From Epiperipatus broadwayi (Eukaryota; Onychophora; Udeonychophora; Euonychophora; Peripatidae): 64,000 nucleotides of DNA. The notes beneath the pieces are model-generated. The model had not been told where the DNA came from, did not search any database, and saw only the letters and a program-made list of their open reading frames with translations. Positions within the stretch are counted from its first letter, which is position 1. Each line of letters opens with the position of its first letter. Below, piece by piece: positions 13,591 through 26,700 of the stretch. Both the position numbers and the translations under genes were made by a program. Location: assembly GCA_028023455.1 (NCBI GenBank), contig JAQFVV010000049.1, positions 6,356,855-6,420,854 on the forward strand, read 5' to 3'.

Positions 13591-16500
13591 GGATGGTGAT
13601 GTGCATTTATTATTCTCCTTTCATTAGTTTTTTGTTTAAGCTTAGTGCACTTTCAGTACCGATCACCATATGTGCAGCTGTGTGTTTTTTATTTGTTTAA
13701 CTGAGTTAAAATAATATATCATCATTTGTTATACGTTTATAAATAATATAAAATAAAAGATATCATTTAACTATCCCACTGATTAAAAAAAAAGGCCATC
13801 TTCGCAGTTGCTCTTCCATAAAAAAAAATACTTGCAGAAAAAGTGTTCTTTACCAGAATGGTCAATTGCTGGATAATGAGGGTTTGGACATTTTTCAGTT
13901 TATGTTACATTTTGTAACTAAGTATATTTTATATACCCTTTTGCTACCCAATTGGATAATTAGTTGAACTAATTGAGGTCTGGTTGTCTGAAAAGAATAA
14001 TTTTAAGCCTGAAAAAATTTTCATATTTTACCCAAGCAGAAATAGGTTTTGGTCATAGTAAATTATTGTGTTACTACTGCAACATCCTATTCTTAAAAGC
14101 CAGTTTATTTGTAAAAAAAACATACATATATCTTTAATTACTTGTGTTACAACATGATATCCTTGCATCAAAATGAAAGGCAGAAAGCAACAAATCCTTT
14201 TACTTCAACTGTTCAATCTTTTTACTTTAATTAATGAATATTTTTTTTAAAAGACCTTTTATAACTAAATCAAATTGTTAAGTGCAACTTTTTAATAAAT
14301 AAACTAATTAAACATTTTATAAATAAAATTAATTTACGTATTTTTTTACTGTTGACAAATTATTTAATGCTTCATTTTTTAATATTCGAATTATATTTTC
14401 TTCCACAGACAAATTTATTTTAATTATTTTTGCTCTACATAATTTATTTATATTACTAATAAGTCAATGTTAATAAATATGCTAAACGCAATTTTAAAAA
14501 CCACAAATTTAATTTTATAAAAGAAAGAAAAAGAACAGAATTTGATTTTCTTTTAAGTAGTATTAATATAAAAATAGTTGTGATCTAAAATAATGCCTCT
14601 CCGGCTAAAGTAGAAAACAGTAATTTCATCACAAACTTCAGAATTATCTTCATGTGCATTTAACATTTCCTAATGGGAAAGCTTTCAGGTAATTTTAAAA
14701 CCCACCTGAACAAAAGCTTACTTGATGAGAATTTTTTCTTTTTCTTATCTTTATAAACCTGACCAGATTATGAGAAAATGATTTAATTAAATCATTCAAG
14801 AATACAATTTTAAAAGAATTTTAAATTGGCAAAAGTTGATAAAAAGAAAAAAACAATCAAATTTTACTATTTTATTTCAATTAGAATATTTTAAATTTAA
14901 AAAAAACACGTATAACACAATATATATATATATATATGGTAATGGAGATGGTTGTGATGTATGCTGATAGGTGACTTAATAATCTAATCTAAGCAAGAAT
15001 GTAATAGATTGCTATAATAATCCAAACATTATCATGCTTTATAGTGTCACACTAACAAGAAGTTTCCAAATCATATATGGATAAAAAGCTATCATTCCTA
15101 GAGTCCTAACATATCAAATATGCAGATCTTTTCCATATTCTCCATGAAATTATTCCCTTTTTCTATCTTTGTTTCATTTTTATTTGATATTTTCTATTCT
15201 ATGTTCCCCTCTCTATTTCCTAATAATTTGAAACACACAAGATTATAATGGTTTTTTTGGCCATGGTCAGTAATAGACCATTGTGCTTTTCCATGACCAT
15301 GTTTTTTTTTTTTTTTTCTAAAACTGAACTATAAGTATTACCTAAGCTTTCAGAATGATCTTAACCTTTACAGGAAAAATTGAATAGGTAGAAAAACGTT
15401 TTCAATTGCATTGGCAACCTTTAAAATACTGAATTATCTCAATATACCTTTTTCTCATAAGTTTATAAGACTGATCTCGAAGTTTTGTCAATACCGTTAG
15501 ATTTAACCTTTAATATAAGTGTTTTCATATAATTGCATCCTACATTTAATCCAAAATATTAAGTAATATGTACACTTCTTTGGGATACTACAATCTGACA
15601 TTGCTTTGTCATTTTAATAGAAAAATTAAATCTTTGTTGAATAAGATAAACATTTTTCTTTCAAACTTGAACATGTTTTTTTGACAGTGATTCTTTTTTT
15701 ACACAAATGATTTTGTATGATATTGAAATAACACATTAAAAAATTTCTCTTTCTATATGAGTTGTTTTAGAATAAGACAATCAGAAAAAAATGGCACTTT
15801 GAGATTAAAGCTGCTGTGATATATTCATGATTGGAATGAAGAAATGAACATTATTCTCTGGAGGCTTAAAAAACATATATTCTCAAAGTAATTCCTAGAT
15901 TGTCCTAAGTTGTTATTAAACTTTTTTTTTAAATCTAAATAATTTCATGTAAGTGATATAAAACAATTTATTTCCATTTTTAGAAGAATGTAAATATTCA
16001 TAATTCCATGTTTATTTAAAATTTGTGTCTGATGTTGAGTTACAAATTTGTGTCTGATGTTGAGCTAATCATTATCACATCACAAAACTAAAAAAAAAAA
16101 AAAAATCATATTTGTTATTATTATCTAATTTTAGAAAAAAGTTTCATCTCTTTATTTTTTATTATTTAAAAACAAAAATTCCCTTTTCAGCAATATTCCT
16201 GCAAATGGAGAAATTTGGTTGTCTGCATTGTAATGTTTTTGTCATTTTGCTTTGAAAGGAAAGAACCTTTTTGGTATTGATGCTTTGTCTACATTTTGAC
16301 ATATAGTTAAAAAAATCTTTAAAAGGATTGATGTTAAAAAAATTTAATTTTGTTTAAATTTAATTGATTTATTTGTTAAAATTTATATTTATTAATTTTA
16401 CCAAAAATCAATAGATGGTAAGTTATACATTGCAAGTTTAGTGATAGCAATGGTATTCCAATCATGCACAAATGTATGCATTTATTGTCAGACAGTGACA

Positions 16501-17793
16501 GTCAATAAAATCTTGGATATTTTTCTGTTTTATGGACAAACAAGATAGTCCTCATATTTCTAATAAATGTACAGTTCCAGGAGCCTACAATTTCTCTTTT
16601 CAAATGTATTAAATGTTAAATTAAAAAAATAATAAGTTAAATGAAATAAAAAATAATAAATTTAATAATATTTATTTCAATTTTTTTATATACTTATAAC
16701 ATGGAAATGATGATACACTTTGAACTTTAAAGTTTTAGATGGCTTGTGTAGAAAAACCAATAAGAAACCAATGAGTGTTTCATTGTAAGTATTATCACTT
16801 TCAAGTTTTTTTAATCTTTTTAAAAAAAATTTATATTCCTATAACTCATTTTTTATTTATGTTCAATGTGTTGAAGTAAAATTTGATAACCCCAAAAATA
16901 TAACATTGTAACAACATTTTTTATAAAGTTTATTTAATTATTTTCATTAATTTCTTCAATCCAAAACCAATCTCATTATTTTCCAGATATACAATGTACT
17001 TTTTACATGAATTTCTTTTACACATAATTTTCAAGGACTAATCTACTGTGTAAAAATAGAATTAGGAGTACTTGACTTAATTATCAAAGTAATGATTTTC
17101 TTATTTGATGCTCTTATGAATAATTGTCAAGGATGATCATCTTCTAGTTACATACTTTAAAAATTCTAATATTTTTGATCAGAATAAACACCACAGAGTT
17201 TAATATATATATATAAGTTTTTTGATCAGTCATTTCATTATTTATTACTGTTCAGCCATAAGTGTAGTAGGTGCCTTCTATTGGTAATCTTCATAGACCC
17301 ATTTGTTTATTTTAGGGATATTTTTTTCAGAATTTTTAAATTTGACAGTTTCATTAATTTACATCTTTTGTTATTAATTCTTCATAAATATATTTTATCA
17401 TTTTCTTTTGCATTTGATCCATGAATTATTGAAAGTTGAATGTTTTTTTATACTTCCATTTTTTATGATAGTTGCCTCTTATCCTGTACATTTTTTATTA
17501 ATTGTTATTCATTTTCTATTCTTATTGATCTAATTTTCATACATTTCAGCTACATTTTATTTAATTATATTTCAGTAATATTTTAATAAAACTGAATGAT
17601 ATCTGACAACTGTTTTGCATCTTCACTTAATATTCCTAACCATACTTTTTTATCACTTAATTTTTTTTTAAGACTGATTCATATAAAATTTTACCTGATG
17701 TCTTTTCTATTCTTTCAATTTATTTTAGTTGTGATCATTTTTATTTTCTTTCAAAGATCTCTCTGATTTGTATATTAAAGTTTAACACAACTT
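13591..17793. other. AT-rich region without recognisable genes
   Basis: It holds poly-T and poly-A runs, a TA tract at 14923-14937, and a 25-bp tandem duplication at 16019-16066 (TTTGTGTCTGATGTTGAG twice). No coding blocks or transposon ends were seen. Confidence 0.55.
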
Positions 17794-17803
17794 CTAATTA
17801 CAT

Positions 17804-17913
17804 TGTCAAGCATTGATGGTCGAGAGGTCAGTGACAGCTGCTTTACCAGCAGTTGTCCCGGGTTAGTGGGTTCACTTCCCGGCTGATGCTATGACACATG
17901 AGAAAAAAACCTG
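17804..17913 (+). mobile_element. tRNA-derived SINE, copy B, with target-site duplication
   Basis: The same valine-type tRNA-like head and TGACACATGAG body as copy A, ending in a short A-run. A perfect 10-bp duplication, CTAATTACAT, flanks it at 17794-17803 and 17914-17923. This is the expected trace of LINE-mediated retroposition. The intact duplication suggests a fairly recent insertion. Confidence 0.93.
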
Positions 17914-17923
17914 CTAATTACAT

Positions 17924-20690
17924 AATAGATAGAGTTGTGATGTATGATAGTAGATCATTTGCTAACCTATGTCACATAATGGCATCAGTTATGTAACAGT
18001 GGAATCTGATAACATTTATATGTTGGCTCAAAGCTATATAGTATCTCATTTAAAAAAATATTTATGTTAAATTTTTCATACAAGAATTGTATGGTAAAAC
18101 CATTTTATTATTATTTTATGGATTAACTAATATCTTTTTATGAAAGCACTACTCTCTTGTCACTCATATAGAATGGTATCAATAGGAACCATATCATATG
18201 CTGTAACTATATTTTTCCATCATTACAATGATTCAACGATCACTGATATATGGAAATTATAGAAACAAACATATAGTAGTAAGATTCACATCAAATTATG
18301 CAAGTACATTATATAAACAAATCAATGTGTACTACACCATATATTGTTTGTTCAAAATATGAAGAATGATATACAATAATTTAATATTTAGAACAACTTT
18401 GGAGTAATCGTTTTGACATTGTAATATAATGTCCTGATCCAGAGGGCAGTGGTCATTGTGACATTAAAAATACATGTAAATAGAGACCAATTTTAAAAAA
18501 GGGAAAATTTTTCAAAATTTAAAATAAGGTTAATGAATAAAATTCAGGATTTTGAGGAAATATAAAATAAATGTCTAATCTCACATCAAAATATTAAAGT
18601 TATCTGTTTGCCTAAATATACATAGACATAAGACTTTCTTTACTAGTAATAATATTTATTTTTCTCGTTACTGATTGCAGTAGATTTCTGCTTTATATTT
18701 TTGCTGCAATTCTTTGATTTGAAAAATCACACCCCTCAGAAATCTTGTACGATAACTTGTTTATTGTTTACTACACTCACAATTTAACAATCAGCAGCTT
18801 TGGTGTTTGCTTTAGTTGAAGAGAAACACATCATCCTTTTTATTTAAAGAAATAGGTTGCATATTAACAGTACACTTAAAAAGGTATTCTGCATCTACTC
18901 AAATTATTATATTTTTAGTCTACTAGGTTTGCACATCATAGGCTACTATACAATTGAACCAAAGAGCTACTTTTTAATTGTAAATGTAGAGTATATAAAT
19001 CCTTTACTAGTTTAATTGGTGATTTATTTTAAAGTATACAAACTCATAATAGATGTGATGATTATTATAAGAATGATGGCTCTACAAATGCATATGTATA
19101 ATAATTGTTTGTTTTAATAACGATTTTACTAAAAATAAATAAGAATTGTGTTGAGTTTGTTATTTAATTTCAAATTACTCAATAATTTTCGTTATTATAT
19201 ATTTTTGTTTTGTATATTTATATTATTAAATATTAAAGTCTTAGTTTAAGTTTTGTTTGTACATTTCATTGCATTATTTTGTAGTAGTGTTATCTTTGGA
19301 AAATGTACACCTGTTTAATATTTTTATTTTATTTGTTTTAATGTTTATTGCTTTGTTTATGTAGTTGCATTTATTTTGTAATGTCTTAGATTTTTAGATT
19401 TAACTAGTATGTGGCAGATTATATTTGATAATTTTTTGGCAAATATAAAAAATAGTAAAAGAGTTAATTATTTTCTCTAACACAGCTGAGTTTTGGAATT
19501 CTCAGATCAATTTTTTTTTTAGGTGTTATATATTCTATAATATTTTTCCAATATTATTTTAGACAAGAAATTACGATTGTTCAGTAGATATTATTTCATT
19601 TTAAAGACTAAAATTTTAGTTGTGTATGTACATAATAAATTAAATATCACAAAATTATGCAACAATTTTAATTTAATTACATAAATTTTTTATGGTTTTC
19701 TTAAGCAATAGTGTTTGATGAATTTTATCATCAAATAATGTCACTTGAAAATTAATAAAAAATATCTATAAGTAGCACACATTGAATTAACATTCTGTAC
19801 GATATTATTTTGTGAATTTTTATTTTTCCTAAACGTTTATAATATGACATTTAAATTCTCTGGTTTTACATTAAAGTATTTTTTATAGGTAAAATATCAT
19901 TTTCAATGCAGAGTATCACAATTGCAGCAAAAAAACTTTGTGAAAACTTCAGTCAACATACGGCAATTAGCTTCAAAAGAGTTTACTAGAATAAACTTTA
20001 CTACCCAATATTATGCAACAGCTTACACATTGAAACACAGTTTCATTTTTGTTTCATTTTTTAAAATGATATACTTGCAGAAAACATCTGCTTATTCTCA
20101 ACAGCTTTTAGATTGTAAGATTATTTTTAATTACAATAGGATATATGATATGTAGTACTCATTTGCAAATTCTTTACTAATTCAAAATAAAACATATTTT
20201 TAAAAAAAATATTAGATGTATATATGTATAATGTCAATCATTTTCCATTATGTTTTTTTTTTTTTCAGTAAGGATAAAACCTGAATTTCAAACAGCATGA
20301 CAAAAAAGTAATATCTTGATTGTATGTTGCAAAGTTGTTAAATATATAGAAATACAGACATATTCAAATAAGGAGCATAAAATTTTTAATTAGCAATAAT
20401 CTATATTTTCTTATAAAATCTTCATAGTATAATAGTTACTATTATTTTCCTGGTGTAAATTATGCTCTAGTATTTAAAATCTAGGCTTGGTGTAATTTGA
20501 TTTTTTTTTTGTATGAGTGATTTTACATAGGCTTAGACTTTTTCATTCAGGTAATACCTATAATCAACCTAACAAAGCATTTAATTATATGGGTAGCTAT
20601 TTTATGTAGAGGTTAAAACAAGACAGTAAAGTTATTTGCCTTTATCATTGTTTGCAATGATGATTTACTTTTTATGTTTTAAATAAATTT
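17924..20690. other. AT-rich region without recognisable genes
   Basis: Nothing beyond homopolymer runs and scattered short ORFs with no conserved blocks (for example 19922-20155). Confidence 0.55.
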
Positions 20691-20810
20691 TATTGTGACT
20701 AATGCACTTGTTTAAGCCATGTAAGGCCAATGGATACAGTCTGCTGTTTTAGTTGGGGTTCATATGAATTCCATTGAAACGCTTGTCATCTAAGTTGTTA
20801 GGTGTCTCAT

Positions 20811-21754
20811 TTATGGGGCAATCCTTCTATATAGGCCCCATGTGTTTTTGAATAAGAATTTAGTGGCCAGTATTAAGTCCTTTGCCTGCAACTTTTCCAG
20901 CTGGAGGTTGAATATTCCAAATGGATCAGGTCTGGGTGTTGTGAATTTGGAACCGCATCTGGCCATCCATAGGGCATAAGAGATAAATATAGCCATACGG
21001 ATGACTGGGAAGTCACCGGAGTGCAAGCAGCTCTTAAGGTCTAGGATCTTGAGGAGAGGAATGCTATATTCCATACTAATAGATCTCCTGATGTCGTGAT
21101 ATCCTGGGCAGAGAGACATGATGTGTTTGAAGGTTTCATCACCTCTTTGACAGAGATAGCATGTTGGCTCTATCTTTGTCATGTATCTTCTGTAATGTAG
21201 GAACCAGCTTGTTGGAATTACACCAAGATTTATTTTTATAATGTGATCCAAAAGCTTTGGTTCCATTACAAGGTGTTTAAAAGTTTTCATAATTCTGTGA
21301 TTGGTCTGACCTAGTTGTATTCGGATAGTTATTGGCTCTGGATTCAGTAGTGCATATGCTTCCCAGATGTTGATCCTTTTCTGGAGAGCCAAGATGGAAT
21401 TGCCGTTGTGTCTGAGAAGTTTGCTAATGATGTAGTTTATCCAGGTCGTGCGTGGAGGTGGTGGTCTATCTGTGGGTATTACAGGGTTTATTATGACAGC
21501 TGTGGAGTATTTTTTATCAGGCTGTACACTAGGGAGTGTTGTTTCTGGTGCATTATAGTGTTTACTGAATGGAGGGACAGCCCATTGAGTTTCTTGTGTT
21601 GAAATAAACGAGCTGAGCCGATTAAAGGTGTTCGGCCCCTCCAGATGATTTGGTTGCAAATCCTTTGGATTTGGGTATTGAAGGATTTGTTAAGTGAAAT
21701 TATTGGTAGGTAGTAAGATTTACTTTTTGCTTGCATTATAGTCAACAAATTCAC
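20811..21754 (-). pseudogene. Non-LTR retrotransposon ORF2, C-terminal fragment
   Basis: This is the post-palm part of a LINE reverse transcriptase protein. The upstream frame (21754 down to about 21491) holds IQRICNQIIWRGRTP and LSLHSVNTIM, typical of the region after the RT domain. A frameshift, somewhere around 21480-21600, moves into the long frame ending at 20811. That frame carries a zinc knuckle, C-x2-C-x8-H-x4-C (residues 167, 170, 179, 184), followed by hydrophobic and lysine-rich sequence to the terminator. Local GC content is clearly above the surroundings and the long frame is open for 282 codons, so the copy is fairly young. It is 5' truncated near 21754. The 3' untranslated part probably runs to about 20690. 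The clade is not assigned. Confidence 0.85.
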
Positions 21755-21759
21755 AAAAC

Positions 21760-22080
21760 AGAAATAACAAGTATTTTTAATTATACAATCATAAACATTA
21801 TCATTTTATAAAAACATTAAATTGTGATTATGATTAAAAATATATTAATTGATAATGCTTTTGATTAAATAATCATAAATACTACTTTTTCATAAGATTT
21901 ATAAATTTATTAGGATTTTTATTTTTTAAATTTATTGCATGATGATAATTCAGCATATTTTATATTCCATAAAATTTCCACTTTATCACAAATTTTTGAA
22001 ACAAGCCTAATCATCTCATACTAAAGAAATAGCTTTATTTGGCCCAGGCTGATATTTGTAAATTGTAAAACAATTATATA
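21760..22080. other. AT-rich spacer
   Basis: No gene or repeat was recognised. Confidence 0.6.
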
Positions 22081-22171
22081 TATATGTTACAACATTAATG
22101 TTAAAAGGAGGTTGCCTTGACAACAGTTTGAAATTGCTGATTGTTATCTATATTGGGATTGTCTAAGTGTT

Positions 22172-22279
22172 TTTTCTCATGTATCGTAGCACCAGCCAGG
22201 AAGTGAACCCGCTAACCCAGGACAACTGCTTGTAAAGCAGCTGTCACCGACCTTTCGACCCCCAATGCTTGACAAAAAA
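22172..22279 (-). mobile_element. tRNA-derived SINE, copy C
   Basis: Minus-strand unit with CTCATG body, B-box and TTTACAA anticodon loop, sharing the valine-type TAC position. It abuts copy D in the same orientation. Confidence 0.88.
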
Positions 22280-22395
22280 GCGATTTGTATTTTTTATTTT
22301 TTTTATGTGTCAAAGCGTCTGTCAGGAAGCGAACCCCCGGGACAACTGCTTGTAAGGCGGCTGTGCTATCCACTTGGCCACCAATGCTTGACTTT
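22280..22395 (-). mobile_element. tRNA-derived SINE, copy D
   Basis: Second minus-strand unit, more diverged in the T-arm region, where several bases before CCCCGGGACAACTGC are missing. It shares the outer duplication with copy C. The pair is either a dimeric insertion or one SINE inserted into the tail of another. Confidence 0.85.
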
Positions 22396-22483
22396 TCTAA
22401 GTGTTGACCAGTTTCTAATGTTATATATATATAATATTCAAATATAAGTATATTGTTTATACTAAATTTAAAGTAATTATAAT

Positions 22484-23130
22484 TGACTTGAACTCAAACA
22501 TTCAAGCTCCATACAGCTATGCACTCCATCTTATATAACTGATACACATGATAATATACTTGTGAAAAAAATAAATGATAACGGTTGAATAAGATGGAGG
22601 GCACAAATGTAGGGAGCTTGAAATTCTGAATTCAAGTATCCATTATATTAAATTTATTTATAGACAATATATTTATATTTTAATATTACATATTCAGCAA
22701 GTATTCTATTCCACTGTGTAATTAAATGGACATATTAAGGTCCTATATGTGAAGGGTCAGAATGATTTAAAATCAACATGGGTTTGACAATAGTATTAGC
22801 ACCAACAAGACCTTTGAGTGTTCCATCATCAGATTTTCAATGATATGGATGTCTGAAGAGTTGGAGGGTAGAGAAGATTAAAATTTGTCAATTAAAGTTT
22901 GAAGATTTCTTATCATAATATAAACTGAACACTGATTGTATATATGTCTGGGAGTTGATGATTTGGACCAACTGATGAATGCTGGTTCAGCATGAAATAT
23001 TTATATTGGAGATCATTTATCTTTTTCACATGTATGTGATCATATGCTTCAGTTGTATAAGATGAAGTGTGTAGCTGTAGAGAGCTTGAAAGTCTGAGTT
23101 CAAGTCCTTTATGATTACATACATTAGAAA
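22484..23130 (+). mobile_element. Hammerhead-bearing element, inverted-plus-tandem structure
   Basis: Order: an inverted partial unit (22484-22540), then the 3' end of a direct unit (about 22584-22660), then a full direct unit to about 23130. AAGATG...GAGCTTGAAA...TTCAAG occurs at 22591 and at 23059, a period of about 468 bp. The unit is homologous to 47279-47752, with shared CATTCCATCATCAGATTTTCA-like and GACCAACTGATGA segments, and the two loci have the same arrangement. The full unit holds the best-formed hammerhead in the window. No protein is encoded. Target duplication was not resolved. Confidence 0.75.
22958..23016 (+). ncRNA. Hammerhead ribozyme, complete core
   Basis: Core CTGATGA is at 22972-22978. 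Stem II is a perfect 5-bp hairpin, ATGCT/AGCAT, around loop GGTTC. GAAA is at 22994-22997. Stem III (22997-23004) pairs ATA with TAT around a 2-nt loop. The cleavage-site base is A at 23005. Stem I pairs CCAA (22968-22971) with TTGG (23006-23009), then continues after an internal loop as ATGAT/ATCAT. Every invariant position of the family is present. The weak points are the A-U base of stem II and the very short stem III, which may need dimerisation. Predicted self-cleavage follows 23005. Confidence 0.72.
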
Positions 23131-23269
23131 AATACTCCTTCTATCAGTAGTTAAATTGTTTACATATGTGAATCTTCATCAGAAATGACAACTGGCATTG
23201 ATCATATGTTTGTTAGTTTTAAAGTTTATATGACAAATGGAGATTTTTAAATATCTATTTTTCTATCAG

Positions 23270-23602
23270 AATTTTTTCCATCTATTTACCTACTTACCTA
23301 ATACTGATTTATCTCCCTATCTACCTGTTTACCTATCTACCTACTTACCAACCTACCTATATACCTTGCTAACCATTATCTACTTATCTATATACTGTGC
23401 TAACTACTACCTATTTATATATCTACCTTCCTATTTGCTTACCTATCCATATATTAACTATCTATCTACCTACCTGATTACCTAACTATCCATATAACTA
23501 TCTATCCTCCTATCTATTTATCTATATAATGTTTCTATATATTTGACCTATCTATTTACCCAGATATCTAATGCCTATCTATCTACCTACTTATTTGTCT
23601 GC

Positions 23603-23699
<97 letters not shown>

Positions 23700-23740
23700 C
23701 ATCTATCCATCTATCTACCTGTGTAACTATATAAATGAGA
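23270..23740. repeat. CTAT/TACC tetranucleotide array
   Basis: A clean (CTAT)n run spans about 23603-23699, with degenerate CTAC/TTAC/CTAT sequence before it and CCAT variants after it. The ORFs at 23237-23485 and 23543-23734 are translations of the array. Confidence 0.93.
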
Positions 23741-26700
23741 GAGGTCACCCTCCAATTTTTTCCATTAAAACTATAGTTTGTGATATTACAAAATGCACAT
23801 CAGGAACATTGAATTAGTTTGATTGATTTTGTACTTGTAGTCTAGTGATATATAATCTTTCTCTCATATTCACAGTCTGAATTTAAATATTATTTAAAAA
23901 GTAAACCTTAAATAATATTAGACTCCACTCAGGAATTTTTTTCAGACATTCATATAATAATCAATCTAATTAGCCATTTATTATTAACTGCTACATGGTA
24001 AAACATCAGTCAATCCTCTCATGAAGTTAATTTGTAAAGCCTAATGAATAATATGTTGTTACTCTATGACATCTTGTTTTAAAGGACTTTGATTTATATA
24101 GAATTACTTTCTCACTACTATAGAATCAAACTTAGTCTTCTACAAGAATTATGTTTTTTTTTGGCTTTATCTTTCAATAATCTCTACAGGATTTTGAATT
24201 TTGTGTCACTATTTAAAATGTTGCTTTTGACTTTACAAACAGTGAAACAGAATACATTTCTGGTATGCCAATTGTCAGGAGTGAAGATTTGAATGTTATT
24301 TTTTTATTCTAAAGAAAATATCTAATTACCAATTTTCCAATCAATTTCAGGTTATTAGTTTGATGAATATAAGCCAGCAATGTGACAGAACAATTCTATG
24401 TCTCTTAAAATAAAATTGCCCTTGATCAATATTCAAATCCCACATTTCAGGCATGGCGAGGAAATATGTTACTTCTACTCCAAGAACCCCTTAATATTTT
24501 TTTATAATATCACATTGAAAGCAATATTTAAATTTTAATGAGAGCAGATATTTACAAGTATGAAGTAATACAACTAGTCCTGATTTAGTTTGTGTTCACA
24601 GCCATTTTGAAATCTAAAAACTGCTGAGACATCCAACTGATAAATGACATAAATATTGAATACAAGCACTTTAAATTTATATTTTAGAAATTATATGGTA
24701 GTAAAAATAATATGCTTTATTTTATTAGGATTTTTTTTAAATTTACTTTCATAAAATATTTGAAATATAGTGGCACAAAGCACCAGGATTTGTGGGGAGG
24801 AGGAAGGATGGTTTGGTCGGTACTTTATATTGGCAAACAGTTGCAGAAGTCTGATCAAACCAAGCTTATAATTTCCAAATACTAATAGATTATTATGTTA
24901 TATGCCCATATGAAAGAAAGCATATTATTTTTACTAGCTTATAAATTCTAAACTATGAATTTAAAATACTTTTATTCAATATTTATGTCATTTATCAGTT
25001 GGATGTATCAGCGATTGTTTTGTCTGGTGTTTAGATTTCAAATACATAATTAAAACAAATCTTTGTCTTCATTACTTAATTTATAAACTTTTCAAAATTG
25101 CAAAGATAAATTTTATATCATTTTTCTTTAATTTCGCTAAATTCTTTACGATACTGTTTTAACACATTATTTCTTAAACAGATAATAAAGTTAGGATTCT
25201 CAACTAAAGTCAGAATAAGTAAAAAGTTTTCATATAAATACATCTCTGTTTACCAAATCTATCAAAGATGATATGAAGAAAGACTGTCAGCGAGATAATC
25301 ATGCTGTGAAGTTTTCTCTTCTTATTCTTTTCCTTACCACTTGCAGTACATATTAGATAAGTACACACATATAAAAAAAAAAACCACCAAAGTAAACTTA
25401 GTTTGATTGAATCAGACTGGTCATGTCTTTACATCTAGCTTTATAAAAACTAAAATAAATTTACTGAAAACAATAGATATTGTATGAAAATGATTGGGAG
25501 TTTGTTTGAAGACTTATGCAGCGTCAGTATTAAAAAATACTCTTATTTTAGCATTTATTGTTCTAAAAAAAATATGTGTATTTTATTTAATAGAAAGATA
25601 AATTTTAACCCTCTATAGATTATTATTAAATTATACTTAATAAGAAAAAATTGAAAAGATAGATAACTTTATTTATTTAAATAAGTTAAAATCAACTATG
25701 ACAAATAAAATGGAAAAATCAAATTGAAAAAAAAAAAATGCTGATTTATAATACATTTGGTACGCTTAATATTTTTTTTCTAAAAAAAGACATGGCCCAC
25801 TCATGTTTTTAATCAGAAATGTCATTGCCTATTTCATGGTTGTAAAATAAAGACTTTAAATTTTAAAATAAAATAATGATTACAGGAAATACAAAAAATG
25901 GAAACTGCAATTAGTATTGTTGGGTGTGTTGTTATAAATTGAAAATGTCACTCAAACGCACAATTGCATTATTATAGTTAATATAAGGAGATATTGAGTG
26001 ACTTGAAAGGGGCATAGTGATTGAGCCCTACAATAATTTAAGTGATTGAAGATGAAGAAAAAGGAGATAGAAAAAACTGTTTGTGTCAAAATCAGAACTC
26101 ATCCTTTGAACAACAAACATCCTATTCTGCAAAGCAGTAGAAGTTCTTGGTAGGGTGCTGTTACTTGTTATTTACAGTTGGCCTTCATATCTAAAGGCCA
26201 CTTCACTATCTGACAACTGTGGAATCCATTCTTAGTTTAAGCTCAGCATCCAATACAGGTAATACAAAGAAGTATGTAAAAATTATATAGAAAAGATGAG
26301 CCTAGGTTGGCATTATACAATTGTAAAATTTAAAAAAAAAACTTAAACATAAATGGGATGGACAAACAGTGATATAAAACAGGTAAAGGACAATTGTTGA
26401 TTAAATAAAAAATAAATAAAAGCAAGTATTAAGAGGCATATATTAAAATGGAAAAATAAACAAGAAAGATTCATGAATCATTACTGGAGAGGCTTTTGCC
26501 TTGATTAGTTTGTTATGCTAAAAGTAATGAATAAGAATAATTAGAATGCATTAGGTTTATTTACAAAATTAATACTATATCGTTTATGACATTGTTCTTA
26601 AATACTTTTATAGAGCATACCAGACATAAATTTTTTGGTTCACACTTAATACTATGAAATGTGAAGTTTTATTTGGTAAGATCATCTTTTGTCAAAATAT

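Larger units (their letters stand above)
22085..22440 (+). repeat. Repeat X copy interrupted by two SINEs
   Basis: The left part (22085-22171) has GGTTGCCTTGACAACAG and TATTGGGATTGTC. The right part resumes at 22406 with GACCAGTTTCTAATG and a TA tract. TCTAAGTGTT occurs at 22162-22171 and again at 22396-22405, so both SINEs lie inside one target-site duplication. Comparison with 5405-5515 shows the uninterrupted form. Confidence 0.85.
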
